Source of the DNA: Ascarosepion bandense
Taxonomy: Eukaryota > Mollusca > Cephalopoda > Sepiida > Sepiidae
DNA: 64,000 nucleotides
Assembly (NCBI GenBank): GCA_037127315.1
Contig: JBBBDQ010000420.1
Span: 1,461,501-1,525,500 of the forward strand
Direction: 5' to 3'
Shown here: one piece after another, positions 1 to 12,518 of the stretch
How positions within the stretch are numbered: the stretch's first letter is position 1
How the letters are laid out: each line of letters starts with the position of its first letter
Program-made: the position numbers and the translations under genes
The notes under the pieces: generated by a model
Told to the model about the DNA's origin: nothing
The model's input: only the letters and a program-made list of their open reading frames with translations
Database searches by the model: none

Positions 1-1355
1 TAACCCTTTTTTTTACCAGAGTTCATATTGCAATTTTTTATGTTAACGGTTTTCCCTAGTATGTTTTGATGTTAATGGTCTTCTCTAGCATTTTTTACCT
101 GAGCTCATATTGAAATTTTGACACTCATGATTTTATCTGGCACTCCGTATTAGTGGTTTCCATATTGTATTCATCTCTATGCTTGATCGGCTTACAACAT
201 TTTTGTAGCCTAGCATATGCGCTGATTCCTTAAGTTTACGTAGTTTTCAGTGGTGTTGTCTATCTATTACGACCGAAACATCGTACAAATTGAAACACAG
301 ATAAGGACAATAGTCCGAATAATGTAAATAGTGTAAATACTATCTCATTTGGGAAATACAGACAAATCCCTTCGCCAGTTTTTGAACAGGAGTAGAAAGT
401 ATTTATTGTTTCGAGTTTAGAATTCGGTTTCCGGTTCTTTCTAAAGATTTTTTCTTTTACCAAACTTCTGGTTAGTTCTGGTGTTTTGGCATTATCACAT
501 TGCTTGAGATAATGCTACTTGCAGCGTAATCGTCTATTTCGAGTAGCTCTTGGACCTAGTAAAGTGTGAACAGCATTGTACAAACAATAAATTTTAACTC
601 ATTGCCTCCCTCTATGACTTTGTTCTGCCGTCCATTCACATTAAGTATTTATTCGGTGTTTTTTCCCCATTCTCTTCATTTCAGTACGCAATGGGAGTAT
701 TAGATTCACCGGACCGCTTTCCTCATTATACGTCACGAAACTTTTAACTCTCCCATTTTGAGTTCAAGTGCGAAGTTCTTATTTTGTGTATAACTTGCTT
801 GTTCTCTACATGCTCTAAATTCTGAAGATATTTCGCACAAATATCTGATTACATCAGCAAAAACTAAAGCTTAGTCTATATCCCTGAAAATATATTAAGA
901 TATTAAATGTGTGTGCCTTTGATATTCTATCCTTGTGTAGTCTGACACAAGACTACCAATGAGGTGCATCTCGTAAAAAAAGAATTCGATATACAGAAAT
1001 AATGCTCGGTTACTTGTTTTCCGATTATCCGCCATCTCTCCTAGAGCGGTTTGTCAATCCTAGTTGCTTACGCCTACTCAGAACCGTTTCTCTTTGAAGC
1101 CCACCTGTGGTTTATATTGTCACTATCCTTAACAGAACTTACAGTTTCTATGAGTGTGTATTTGATTCTGCCGTGTGCGCAATTTGCAACACTAGTATAA
1201 TCAAAACCTAGGTTACGATGACTTGAGACAACATGCCAAAACAACAATCAACCGCTTCTGAGCACTTCCACATTTCCAATTTTTATTCACTATACTTGGT
1301 CAACCAGTGGCATAATTTTATGCACATTCCAACAGACTGATAATATCGAGAATTC
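1..1355. other. AT-rich noncoding stretch, nothing recognised
   Basis: No open frame longer than about 70 codons with recognisable content is visible here on either strand. Composition is AT-rich with scattered short T runs. I see no repeat family shared with the rest of the window. Confidence 0.5.
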
Positions 1356-1359
1356 AATT

Positions 1360-1820
1360 TCCTTTTGCTGGAAACAAAGAAGAGAGTACGGGATAGTTAT
1401 GTGATATTTGTCCTCCAATATGGCAGCGAATGCTGGACAATCTCATCAGAGATGAAGGAATAACTTGAAGCAATCGAAATGTGATTCTATAGAAGGATGC
1501 TGAAGATAACATGGACAGAACATGTGAGCAACGACGAGGTTTTGGAAAGAATGGACACGTGAAACTGATATTTAACACCAGGAAAAGACAGCTGACGTGT
1601 TTGGGACACGTACTGAGAGCTTGGAGAATCTGATGCTCACGGAACGGATAGGGGGGAATAGAGACGAGAAAAACAACGCATGATATATTTAATGGGCTTA
1701 ATCAGATGAATAGTGGTATGGGGATTGGGGGTATAACAGGAGAAGGAGTATTAAGAGCGACAAGGGTAAGATGTTGAAGGCCATGATCGCCTACGTCCTG
1801 AAGAGACACGGTACATAGAA
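1360..1820 (+). pseudogene. LINE reverse-transcriptase C-terminal fragment (RTE/CFDP2-like)
   Basis: One reading frame through this stretch gives QYGSECWTIS, then after two stops RRMLKITWTEHVSNDEVL. This is the familiar post-palm segment of APE-type LINE ORF2 proteins, the kind often misannotated as craniofacial development protein 2-like. In-frame stops and later frameshifts show it is dead. A second, shorter copy of the same segment lies near 5,740-6,010, and the endonuclease half of a similar LINE is at 38.9-40.8 kb. The clade name is inference; the LINE identity is well supported by the phrases. Confidence 0.7.
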
Positions 1821-1834
1821 AAAGAAGAACAAAT

Positions 1835-2045
1835 TGACTATGGTGAGATTCGAACCTCCGTCTCATAGCTGGAAAGGAAATGTACTAAGCAATCAACCAC
1901 GTGTTTGTGTAAATATAAAATTAGTCTGTGTGGATGCACTTAAAATATTTACTAAGCTAGCCTTAATACGATGCAAGAAGTGAGAATCGAAACCTCGACA
2001 TTAATTTAATAGCCAGTGAAACAACCTCACCAATTATTACATTGG
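1835..2045 (-). repeat. two degenerate tRNA-like segments
   Basis: Read on the minus strand, two stretches about 130 bp apart contain B-box-like blocks (ggttcgaatctc near 1,850 and a weaker one near 1,990), each preceded by a poor A-box-like region. They do not fold into intact cloverleaves by eye and are probably SINE remnants rather than tRNA genes. Confidence 0.35.
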
Positions 2046-3950
2046 TTTTTGGTCATGTTCGGTACCTTAGACCATTTGTGTCAGACTCATTCGGATACAT
2101 GTAAAATCTGAAGTATCATAGTGGCAGTCTCAAATCTGGTATCATTCAACTCGCTTCCCGAATTCATCAGCATCGGACTAGAAAGATTTTTCAATTTGCC
2201 TTTAATGACTTCCTGATGAACAATTTCAGCTTGTTTCAATGAGTCGGCTAACGTTTCGAACAACCCTCCCTCACATCCCTTTCTCGTTGCTTTGACCCTC
2301 CCCAATCACCTTGGAGACTGCGAAAATCGTTTGAGGCTTAACAAGTGGCAGTCCCTTTGAAACTGTGTTTTACACAATGACACCAGTATAACGCACCCGG
2401 TTAGGTTCGAACATACGCTAGTAGTAACGGTCTGCATGATTAGTTTAATCACCAACCTTCTACGGTAAGGTGCACCAAAATATTGACTAACATTAATCTA
2501 AAAAAAAGGCCGTACTATTTAAATTCGTACAATTAAACATCTGGTTGCTATTTAAGGCACCTCATGAGCAGAGTTCAGTTTAAGAGAACAAAACAAAAAA
2601 GTGATGAGGTTCCTGTATTAGAAAACTGTTTTCTTTTTATATACAAATGTTTAACTAATACAAGGCCCAAGAGTCATTAAAGGTAGATATTACTGTTTGG
2701 TATTAGATGAGTGTAAGTGTTTTGGTAAAACACACCTATTCCTCAGATGATGGACTCTCCCTCCTGTATTAGTAAGAGTTAACAGGAAGTTAACTCGAGA
2801 AGTTCTTGAGAAGTTCTTAGGAGTCCTTAGAAGTTCTAGAGAGTTCTTTAAAGTTATATTGGAGTTCAGTAGAACTATTAGTTAGTTCCAGTTTGGACAT
2901 AGTTGAACTAAGGCAGTTGATATTAGTCGGCAGTTAGCCAAATACTAGGAGTCAGTTTACAATGGAAGATTACCAAGTTCCTAACATTTTGGGTGCGTTA
3001 AGTCGATTAGCAACCGACATAGCACGATTATAACTTTCAGTGCGAAAACTACTTCACAGCAGTAAGAAAAAGCAAACATGAAGTTCATGAGATGATGTAT
3101 TAAAAATTGTTTTACTCTAGACTTGAAGAGGTCAAAAGTAGACAAAATGGTTAACATAAGGAAAACATCCTGTCGGGAGTTTCTTCCGCAAAACCAGTCA
3201 ATTCTTGGCAAGAAGATGTCAGTGTTGAACTTACTGGATGAATATGAAGAGAGTGAGAATAGTTTATCTTTGTGTGTGTGTAATGACGGGTCCTAGTGGA
3301 AAAGTCAGGGTTGGTGGGACCAAGAATTATAGCTGTGACTCATACTTCCACGGAAAACCATTGTGTGATGTCTTTGCCTCTTTAAATAATTCATTACGAG
3401 GGTGGGTTGAAAATTTGATAGTCTGACCATGAACGAGTGATGCAAGAACAGTGAAATTTTATCTGTCTTCATTTTAACTATGCTTATTAAAGATTGCATT
3501 GTTTCTTTTCAAGTAAACTGATAACTGACAGTCAAAGACCACTTCAAAAATGCCATAGTGTCCTCCTACGAGGAATGGGCTCTTCGTCTTAATATATAAT
3601 TACCTGCAAGGGCAGTTAAGTCGGCGGTCGACGATAGCTAGTACGCAGTTAAAGCCAGCTACTACCATAAGCAATAAGCAGCGTACCTGTACCGTTCGGA
3701 CATATTTCTATTTACTTAATTACTAAAGTATGTTCTTGTTATACTAATACCCTGTTTTGAACCTACCTTCTGTGTTCCGTGTCTTACTTCCGACCAAACC
3801 GTTTGCTACACTTTGCGGCGAGATTTTGCCACAACAACTCCACAAAAAATTTGCGACGACGATCCTCAACAAAAAGAAAACTAGTAATGACTTCTCATGA
3901 ACATTGACAAAATTTAGCATCGTTTTGCAAACAAATTCCTGCAGAAAAAG
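2046..3950. other. unassigned noncoding stretch, possible old LTR-element remnant
   Basis: No product is recognisable. Around 2,770-2,870 there is a run of short gttctta-type direct repeats. A 72-codon minus-strand frame (2,087-2,305) and a 76-codon minus-strand frame (2,981-3,211) match nothing I know and have no supporting context. I do not call them genes. Confidence 0.4.
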
Positions 3951-4690
3951 GGTTTAGCCCGGAGGACATTTATGTGGACATGCTTACTAGATTAAGGGAT
4001 GACGCCCTAGCTTTATCAACAAAGCAGAAGTGGGCAGCTGAATTTAGGAATGAAGCAAAAGTCGTGAAGATGTTCCAAGTTCTGGACGTCCTGTAACTGC
4101 CACTACCAATGAATACATTGCTCGTGCTTTACACATATATTACGAAGGTTTTTCATGCTCACATGGTTGCTCCATTAGGGGAATCCGCCCCAGTTTTATC
4201 GACAAAAAAGTGGACAGCTGAATTTAGAAGTGAAGGGAGAGTCCTGAAAGTCACCGAAGGTCTGGACGTCCTGTAACTGCCACTGCCATAAAATTCATTG
4301 ATCGTGCTCCCCACATACTACTAAAAACATTCATGCTGACATAGTTACTACATTTTTGGATGACACTCTAGCTTTATCAACATAGCAAAAGTGGGCAGCT
4401 GAATTTAGGAGTGAAGGAAGAGTCATGAAGATGACCCAAGGTCTGGAAATCCTGCAACTGTCACTGCCAATGAATACATTGTTCATGGTTTCCACATACT
4501 ACCAAGGATTTTCATGCTGACATTGTCTCTGAATTATGGGATGAAGATCCAGCTTTGTCAACAGTGCAAATTAGGCAGCTGAATTTAAGAGTGGGGAGTG
4601 TCGTATAAATGACGCAAGATCTGAACGTCGTGCAACTGCCACTAGCGAGGAATACATTGATCGTGGTGTATGACATGCGATTGACTATAA
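3951..4690 (+). repeat. about 180-bp tandem repeat inside mariner fossil, ~4 units
   Basis: The block tgg(g/a)cagctgaattta recurs at 4,031, 4,211, 4,392 and a degenerate copy at 4,572, a spacing of 180-181 bp. Each unit also repeats the ggtctggacgtcctg-like and catactac-like segments. Divergence between units is high, so the amplification is old. Confidence 0.75.
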
Positions 4691-5440
4691 ATGAAATCGT
4701 CAATGCGATTAGCTTACCCTGTGAGAGAGTTGAGGATATGTTGCACAATGAACTTGACATGACAAGGGGTTCTACACGGTGGGTATCACTTCTTCTGGCA
4801 TGTAATCAAATGTGCATCAGACTGTAAATTATTGGGAAATCTGATATTGTCTGAAGCAGATCTAGCTGGTTTCATTTAATAGTTCTTATCACAGGATTGG
4901 TGTTTGGTTTATCATTTTGCACAAGAGCCGTAGAAACAACCAGTGCTTTGGAAACTGCTCTCCTTACTTGTCCAAATAAGGTAAAGGTTCTTTTATCTGC
5001 AGGGAAGTTGATTGGCTCAAATTTCTTGCGATAAAAATGCATCGTGTTTATTGGTTATTTTTCAGAGGGGCCACACCATCGATAGAGAATATTATGCCCA
5101 CTTGTTGAGGCATTTACGAACGCCTGTCAATACCAAACGCACAGAAAAACTGACGGAAAGGTTCACGTTTCATCAGAATACGAGTCCCTGGTTTCACTGC
5201 AATTTGTGAGGAGAGCTTTGAACTGTTTGATCACCCTCCTTATTCTTCTGATTTGACTATCTTCTGTTTCCCAACATGAAAAAAATACATGGCTGGGAAC
5301 AAGTATCGCTGTAGTAATGACGTCATATCTGCTGTTGACGACTTTTTTGATCAAAAGTCTTCTTTTAGCAGTCAGTTTACCTGGATAGGAACAATGAAGT
5401 TATTAATAAGATGAGTTGAAATCAATGCATTCAAGATGTC
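3951..5440 (+). pseudogene. mariner-type transposase pseudogene with amplified N-terminal segment
   Basis: Fragments in shifting frames match a mariner transposase in order: KWAAEFR and GRP-like linker phrases (3,960-4,690), VEDMLHNELDMT (about 4,728-4,765), SAGKLIGS (about 5,000), YYAHLLRHLR and RFTFHQN (5,085-5,180), HPPYSSDL (about 5,235), and AGNKYRCSNDVISAVDDFFD (5,292-5,352). Stops and frameshifts are abundant. In the second catalytic block the usual HQD reads HQN, so the DD(D) triad is already broken apart from the frameshifts. The N-terminal part is present about four times in tandem (see the repeat entry). No terminal inverted repeats were found. Confidence 0.8.
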
Positions 5441-5615
5441 ACAGATCTAGAATTGCCCGTTCATAGTCAGCCTGTAAACTTTCCAGTTCAGTCTTCTTAA
5501 TGGAAAGAAAATGCAGTTATAATCAGAAGAACTGAAATTAATGCATGCAAGATTTCACAGTTCTAACATAACTCCTTCCTAGTGAGCCTGTGAACTTTTC
5601 AAGCCATCATCGTTG
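5390..5615 (+). repeat. diverged ~120-bp direct duplication
   Basis: Two similar segments (about 5,395-5,485 and 5,515-5,605) share gaa(a)t(c/t)aatgcat(t/g)caagat and cagcctgt(a/g)aact-type phrases. They correspond to the 3' end of the mariner fossil and its duplicate. Confidence 0.5.
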
Positions 5616-5739
5616 GAATAATCTTATATATGCTAAATTATTTTTTCGCAATATGTTTACTGATTCAACGTTTTTCAAAGTGTCTTATTTTCCACACATT
5701 ATCAGAAAGTATGTATGGATCCCTTTCGGATTATAGAAC

Positions 5740-6010
5740 AGCGATATTTAAGGCCAGAGAAATAAAACCCAAGATAAAGAAAAGAATCATAGACAATCTC
5801 ACCACAGCTGACGAAGAGATGTGAAGAAAACGAGATTCGCTAGTACAGAATAATGCTGAAAATGACATGGACAAAACATGCGAGCAATGAGGAAGTTCTA
5901 AGGTAAATAATAACAAAAGGGAAATTTATACAGAACAAATTTCTAAGAGACCTGTTAGAGAAAAAGGGCTTAGTGAATTAGACACTCGCAATATATACGG
6001 AAGGCAATAA
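5740..6010 (+). pseudogene. LINE ORF2 C-terminal fragment, second copy
   Basis: The phrase MLKMTWTKHASNEEVL is readable near 5,850-5,900. It matches the equivalent segment of the fragment at 1,360-1,820 at most positions. It is short, stop-containing and without a 5' portion. Confidence 0.6.
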
Positions 6011-6288
6011 GAACAGTAGATACAGGGAGTAATCTGTCCAAAAAGCTTGGGTAAATGGATAGTGAAAAGCTAAACTAGCCTAAGAGCTACAAGAATAAAA
6101 CTGAAATAGATTATATTTTTTAAGACTGGGCCAGTGGCGTAAAAATTGGGGGAAAAATAATTATGTATATATTTATATCGATATGCCGCCTAAGATGACG
6201 GCAACATATATCTTGATGTACATAATATTATGCATCTTACATTAAGACATAAGAAAAAATAATAATTATAAACCCTTGGGCGAGACAG

Positions 6289-6291
<3 letters not shown>

Positions 6292-6348
<57 letters not shown>
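6292..6348. repeat. (TA)n microsatellite
   Basis: About 57 bp of uninterrupted TA. It generates a spurious IYIY reading frame on the minus strand. Confidence 0.95.
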
Positions 6349-6349
<1 letters not shown>

Positions 6350-6434
6350 CTCAGCAATGAACTGAGTTCTTTCGGTGACGAGCGTGTGTATACCCCACTG
6401 CTATACAACACAATAAAAATTTCCCTCCTCTGAT

Positions 6435-6585
6435 TCCATACGCCTATGGCTTAGGGGTTAGCAAGTCCAACTGACACCAAATCGGTCGAGTTTTGATCTC
6501 GGACAGAAGCAGGTGGATGTCTAGCCACACTGATAATGTGAAACAGGCTTGTATGTGGATGACGAATATATATATATATGCAAAT
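6435..6585 (+). repeat. tRNA-like repeat family B, diverged copy
   Basis: It aligns to family B from the tRNA-like head (cctatggcttaggggttag) through the 3' end (cactgataatgtgaaacagg) and runs into ATATATA. Relative to other copies the hammerhead region is reduced: helix II is deleted, leaving only ctgata and gaaa. Confidence 0.6.
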
Positions 6586-7113
6586 AAATACATAATAGTC
6601 TTTATCATTCAACTACGGCAGGGGTTGAATATGTTCTTACGTCTGACATTGAGTGAATCTAGGCAGCTTACAAGTCTTACCACTAATTCATTTCTCAACC
6701 AAATTTCAAACAATTTTCAGAGTTTGATAGGACACCTTCTTAGCTACCTTTCGAATTTTGGTTCGTTAAAAAAGTTACATCAAAATAGATGATGTCTGAA
6801 TTCGGAAACTGACTACATAGAGTGACTAACGCTTCTAATAATGAATCTTCTTTATAATTTTTTTCAGTTTTATTTTTTGCATGCGGTTTTCAGCATTTAA
6901 ATTTTCATATCTTTTATCAATTTTGACAATCAACTTTGTTGATCACTTATCATTTTGTCATAATCAGAATCAGAATTGATTATCAGAATTAATTATAAAT
7001 AATCAATTTTATTGATTGTTTTTAATCAATTGCATATAATTTTTTAAAATATTTTTGAATACGGTTTTCAGTATTAAATTTATATTAATTTAATAGCAAT
7101 GCCTGGAAAAATC

Positions 7114-7441
7114 ATGGATTACACTGAAAAATGTGCGCATAAAAATAATTATATATGATTATATTTAATCTTGGAAATGAACAGGACAAGTTATTAAATC
7201 TGGAAAAGTAAAGGACAATATATTGTAGTGAAGTAAAAATTAAGACATTTCTTACTTAAAATATTGCAGTTAAGAATAAAATTTGAATGCAATATTTTAA
7301 GTAAGAAATTTTTTTATTTTTTACTTCACTAGAATATCTTGTCCTTTACTTTTCCAGTTTTAATAACTTGTCCTGTTCTTTTCCAGGTTTAATATAATCT
7401 TAAGAATATTACTTTTAATGTGCGCATTTTTCCATGTAATT
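7114..7441. repeat. long inverted repeat (fold-back element), arms ~155 bp
   Basis: The left arm (7,114-7,268) is the reverse complement of the right arm (7,288-7,441) with few mismatches. Landmarks are gaacaggacaagttatta, ggaaaagtaaaggacaa and tagtgaagtaaaaa in both arms, with a spacer of about 19 bp. RNA or DNA from here would form a long hairpin. It has no coding capacity and is probably a MITE-like or fold-back element. Confidence 0.8.
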
Positions 7442-7639
7442 ATAGTACAGAGGATTATTGTTGTAATAATTTCTTTACTATTTTGTTGGACCAAATTAAA
7501 AGTTCGCTCAGCAAGTCAACTAGTCTATTGTCTATTTTCTAGTTGAATTAAATCTTAACATTGATTTTATCCTTACCTTCAAATAGCCTTTCCTGATCCT
7601 GAAGATATTAGGCACATGTTTATTGCGAGATATCTGGTC

Positions 7640-7945
7640 AGAAAATTTCCTAATAGTCACTATATATTAATCCATATGAATCCCAGTCAATCTACGGCCA
7701 CGTTTAGAAGACCTAGTCGAAAGTATTCAAACAAAACTTTCTCACTTGGTTGATATCATTTCTCCCGAGATATCAGGCAGGCCTTCAGAACAGTTACTGT
7801 ATTAATCAACAGAAATCTATTACTATATTAATCCATAGGAATCCCAGTCATTTTACTGGCAGACTTTGAAGATATAGAAGAAAATATTTTAAAAAATTTC
7901 TCTCACTCCAGAAAATAGTCGTTTCTCGAGTGATATCTCGTTCGA
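7640..7945 (+). repeat. diverged ~167-bp direct duplication
   Basis: The phrase attaatccata(t/g)gaatcccagtca occurs near 7,668 and again near 7,835, with further similarity on both sides (tttctc.cgag.gatatc). Function unknown. Confidence 0.5.
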
Positions 7946-9213
7946 TATTCACAAGTATCTAAAAACACTGTAAAAAGATTGTGAATACTATGCTATTCCT
8001 AAAGTGACACAGTTTTCTTGGCTCTCAGAGGTGCTTACAAGTTAAGCCCGTCAACTTAATATTTGCTATTGTCGACGACTAAGTGCTCTAAGTGTATTAC
8101 ATGGTCGCTGCCACATTGCACTGCTAATCCGAAAGTAAAGAATTACGAGAATAACGAAGGCAAGCATTGAAATATAAGCTCAAACTATTTCTGTGGAACG
8201 CTGTTCACCAAGCTTATTTTAAATAAAAGTGTAGAGAATTTCTTGAGAATCGTCTCTACCAAAGCAGAAATAGTCGATGACACTTGTTTGCTAAGCACTA
8301 CTTTATGGAGAAGTGCGTTTTCCTAAGCTTAGCTGAACCTGGCAGAAGTCATCAATGATGAGCGTTGAAACTTCTCTGATTACTAGACCAGAAATCTGGC
8401 AGTATATAGTAACATAGCTTAATTTACCTGTGTCAGGCATAGTGAGAATCAAACACATTGTTGTTATAATGATCGGATAGACGAGCTTAATATTAATAGT
8501 ATCACTGTAAGATTTCGATAAAATGACACTCGAGCTTTTTAATATTATAGGTATTACCAGTCTGTCTTTGTATTTAAGGATTTTTAATTTTTTTTTCTAG
8601 ACAATCGTTTTTTGCAGAAAAAATAGTTTTATTTATTCCACAAAATTACTATGTATAGCTTAAGATGTTTAACTTACAGAAAAAACAGGTTCTTCAGAAG
8701 TAGAGGTTTATCCATTGTTCTCAGTTAAGGATAAGGTTTGTGATTTCTTCTAAAGCCGGCATTAGCTCCTTAATCTTAACATCTGTGTCTCAATTCTGAA
8801 ATTCATCATTTTTTTCCTTGTTATTCTCTTCTACACCAGTAGGAGTCGATACGTTCGCCTATCGCCCGGTTCACACTGTTTCCCGAATTTTTTAACAGGT
8901 TTATCCCTTGTAGCCAAACCTCTGATTTTGTGAGACTGTCTGCCTTCAGTTTTTTTTTAAACCAGATTTTCTAATCTTTGGTTAAAAAAAAGACTACTCT
9001 TTAGCGAACATTCACTGTATTTGTTGTTGACGATGTTGCACTTGAAGATGATTCACTAGAAATCGTCTACTGGCCGAAAGCGAAAATTCACTGACCATCC
9101 TAGTTGTTGTTGTAAGCGATTCGTTTGAAGCCGTCATATCATGTTTCTCTCGACAAGCGCTGTGAAGAACTACAAAGCTTTGTAGCCACATGAGTTTGAG
9201 ACAGTCCCATCTC
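7946..9213. other. unassigned noncoding stretch
   Basis: No recognised domain, repeat family or RNA is visible. There are several short T runs and no long open frame. Confidence 0.45.
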
Positions 9214-9570
9214 TCACTTCAAACGGCTTGGTTTCCGTATTTACTCGGGCCTCCACACATTGTGGCACATGGCCAATTTTTACGTAGGTTATTTCCAAGC
9301 GCTTACGCTCAGACAATATTTCCCTGTAGAATCTGCATGCGTGGGGTAGGGCTCTTGCCTGCTTTTTCCTAGACGAAACCCAGACGAGGCTATGCCAAAA
9401 GACATAGTTTCGTCTACGAAAAAGCAGACAAAGCCCTAACTCGAGTTTGCTGGGTATACGGAGAACTTTTCCCCGGATTACGTACTCAGAATGCTTCAGA
9501 GTAAAATCAATCATGTGCCATATCCCACCCTTGAAGGCAGGTTCCGTTAAACACCAAAACCAAGCCGTTT
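9214..9570. repeat. old fold-back repeat
   Basis: The outer ends aaacggcttggttt (9,218) and its complement (about 9,557-9,570), plus an inner near-perfect pair around gctttttc(c/g)tagacgaaac (9,361-9,381 against 9,408-9,428), define a decayed inverted repeat with arms of about 160 bp. The 114-codon minus-strand frame across it is explained by the repeat and is not called. Confidence 0.6.
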
Positions 9571-9689
9571 ATCCCTTGTTTTATGTCTAGGATTATGTTT
9601 CCACAGCCTTCTAATGACTACCTAAGCTCTATAGTCTTAATGCTTGTCTTTTTCGATGCTAATAAAGATTCACACAGTAACCCACTACT

Positions 9690-9895
9690 TTGAGTGTTCT
9701 TGCGCTTTGTATGGAATGAACATTGCTAAAAACTCACCAACGTTGTATTTTGATAAGGACTCATCGAAAAATAGCCTATTAATAAGATTTACACCACCTT
9801 TTTCTGTTTTGTTACATCAGGTAGTTACTAGTGCTGCTGCGAGCCTGTAACCCAATACTACTTGCGCTTTGTATGGAACCAACATTGCTAAAAAC

Positions 9896-9929
<34 letters not shown>

Positions 9930-10402
9930 ATCGTGTTTTTTCTTCATTTTTGTCATAAATAAACACTACTTTTAGAACGTTTTACTGCGTTTTATTGTTT
10001 AAAATTTAAAAACTCACCAACGTTGTATTTTGATAAGGACTCATCGAAAAGATAGCCTATTAATAAGATTTACACCACCTTTTTCTGTTTCGTTACGTCA
10101 GGTAGTTACTAGTGCTGCTGCGAGCCTGTAACCCAATACTACTTGCGCTTTGTATGGAACGAACATTGCTAAAAACGAATATATATATATATCGTGTTTT
10201 TTCTTCATTTTTGTCATAAATAAACACTACTTTTAGAACGTTTTACTGCGTTTTATTGTTTAAAATTTAAAAACTCACCAACGTTGTATTTTGATAAGGA
10301 CTCATCGAAAAGATAGCCTATTAATAAGATTTACACCACCTTTTTCTGTTTTGTTACGTCAGGTAGTTACTAGTGCTGCTGCGAGCCTGTAACCCAATAC
10401 TA
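9690..10402 (+). repeat. tandem repeat, ~260-280 bp unit, ~2.7 copies
   Basis: The block aactcaccaacgttgtattt recurs at 9,731, 10,011 and about 10,272. Each is followed by the same segment ending in gctgctgcgagcctgtaac. Between copies lie variable (TA)n runs (9,898-9,927 and 10,179-10,190), which account for the different spacings. Near-identity between units implies recent amplification. Confidence 0.9.
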
Positions 10403-10955
10403 CATGCTGCATGCTAGAGAGAAGAGCGATTTCCCACGACAGGCTTTTTTTTTTTTTGTGCTGATGAGCGTGTTTAAACACCGAGTAGGATGATAAAGAA
10501 AACCTGTCAAAATGCATCTTGTAGGCGTAACAATTATCTTGTGGAAGTAATGGTCATCTAGCACAATGAGAAAAGTCAAATAAAAGAATATATCCAGAAT
10601 GTGCGTTGATGACACAGCCCTGAAGTACAGCTGTATTGTACTATGGGTAAACCTGGGAGGTTTTTCCCTAAAAGTTTCATGGTGTTATAGGGACTTACCC
10701 ATATGACTCGTCCAAACTGTAAATAAATAGCAGTTCTGCGTTGTAGAAGCAGAATAAGAGTAAGATAATCAGAGAGTGAAAGAGGAATCTATTCCAGCAG
10801 ATAACGCTGACAGGCAGACTGAACAGTCACGCTAATAATCGTTTAAACTACTGCCTTTGTAATATATTTGTTTAACGCTATTCCGTCTATTGTCTTTCCT
10901 TCTGGTTCCAACGAGACCACAAAAACCTGGTGATGAGGTCACAACACATGGGACC
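10403..10955. other. unassigned noncoding stretch
   Basis: A poly-T run sits at 10,445-10,458. I recognise no domain or shared repeat. Confidence 0.4.
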
Positions 10956-10959
10956 TGCC

Positions 10960-11510
10960 GCCCTTAATGTGTAGAATTTCCTAGTAGACTGGTTGCCAAA
11001 CAAGGCTATAAAACCCAGTCTGTCTTCTTATTTCTGCAAGTATGTGCCATACGGAATACGCACTTAGGCGATCATGTCTCGAAAGAAATTTGACTGACTG
11101 GGCAGAAGATTTTCCCTGACGTAGACTGGTTGGTGACTATGGCTATAGAACCAAACCTGTCTTGCTATTTAACCCATTAGCTGGGGAAGATGCAGCCGAT
11201 TAATAACATTCCCAAGAGTATTTGCGAGTAAGTAAATGCTACGAATTCAACTGGAATTCGAACTCAGCTCTCTGATCTCTCGTTCCGGGCTAATATCCAC
11301 TACACCACAACGCACATCCGGCCTGCAATTTACCCACGCTATTTACTCATATCTGACAGGTTGAGAAGAAATGGATTTATACTTTTACAAAGGGTATTAG
11401 TATGAAAGTGAATGTAATGAATTCGACTGGAATTCGAACTCGTCTTCCGATAATCCAATCCGAGCCGCTATCTATTATTCCGTCGTGGGCGTAGGGATAC
11501 CTAGATTAGT
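10960..11510 (-). repeat. tRNA-like SINE family A: one near-full copy and two fragments
   Basis: The main copy spans 11,042-11,320 on the minus strand. On that strand it reads the A-box-like tgtggtgtagtgg, then the B-box-like gagttcgaattcc, then the body with the cttgggaa(t/a) block and the tail hairpin around the acatgat motif. A 3' fragment lies at 10,960-11,040 and a 5' fragment at 11,398-11,510. The family is abundant here (further copies near 15.1, 24.0, 26.6, 27.2, 44.6, 45.4, 54.7 and 60.5 kb). Confidence 0.8.
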
Positions 11511-11954
11511 CAACGGTCAGCGCGGAACGTCCCCTGATGGAATTTACAGCCACATATCCATGACTCACGAAGCCTGTAAGTCGGAGAATATCGGCTGTGG
11601 TTTGACATGGAGAGAGATGTCAGCTGTCGTCTATTTGTTTAAGACATGAATGAATACGTCTTCGTACATCGACTCTACCAACACACACGGTCATGTGATT
11701 GGTGATGACAATAATGATTTCTTTTTCGGGAATGATTTTTTTAACGCCATGCTTTCATGCTATACTAAAAATTATTTGCACAATTAATATTGTTTGAACT
11801 GTTGTCCATATCTTTGCTGTAACATTCACGACGAAATAAAGGGATCGGTTCGAAGTTACAGCAAATATCAGCTAAAGAAGGCCAGAGAGTACAACGGGCG
11901 AAATGTCGTGAATATTGCAATAAACTGGAGTAAGTTTCAGTTTTATTTAATGAA

Positions 11955-12440
11955 ATATCAACCTATGGCGGTTATTTAATCCCAAAAAGTTAGGGTTTTA
12001 AGATATTTTTTTAATGTTCGGTTATAGTGAGAAGGTTGATTTAGTCCGATTTTGATGAAATATTTTAAATTTTATCTTAAAAAACTGAACATACCTTCTA
12101 GTTTTGTATTAAAAAATGTATTGCTAGTAATAATTTTTTCTTCAAAAATGTGTTATGGTAATATTTTTTTCTTTCAAAAATGTATATTTTTTTCATAAAA
12201 GTTTATTTTTATGTATATGTGTCTATAAAAGTCTATTTTTTTTATACTTTCTTAGTGTTTTACCCCAGTTTGGGGTTAACTATTTGCTCATAGCTAGGAC
12301 ACTAACAGGTGCCACCCCTCCGGGTCAGTGTGAACCTGGACACAACAGTAATTAAGATGTGGTCCCATGCTCCTCACAACTTCCACTCAGAGGCCTTGCT
12401 GTCGGATGCAATTTACAGTCATGCTCAGGACCATGGCTTG
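11955..12440 (-). repeat. dispersed repeat family C (tail shared with 5S SINE)
   Basis: This is the reverse complement of the element at 24,780-25,290. Shared blocks include the cctgggcatgac-like start, the cagctatgggcaaa block, and the (t)taaataacc..c...ggttgatat tail. It has no coding capacity. The tail resembles that of the composite 5S SINE at 41.5 and 49.2 kb, which suggests mobilisation by the same LINE machinery. Confidence 0.7.
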
Positions 12441-12518
12441 AAAGAATTGTTATATTTAACAGTAGATGTTTAGATATATAGTGTATCAAGACATCAGATA
12501 ATTTTCTAAACCTATATT

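Noticed and set aside
6190..6411. Open frames made largely of IYIYIY
   Set aside because: Produced by (TA)n tracts; the same holds for frames near 12.7, 22.5, 23.1, 36.6, 38.1, 54.7, 57.7 and 58.2 kb.
9170..9514. 114-codon minus-strand open frame
   Set aside because: It spans a decayed inverted repeat, has no recognisable motif and no start or stop context.
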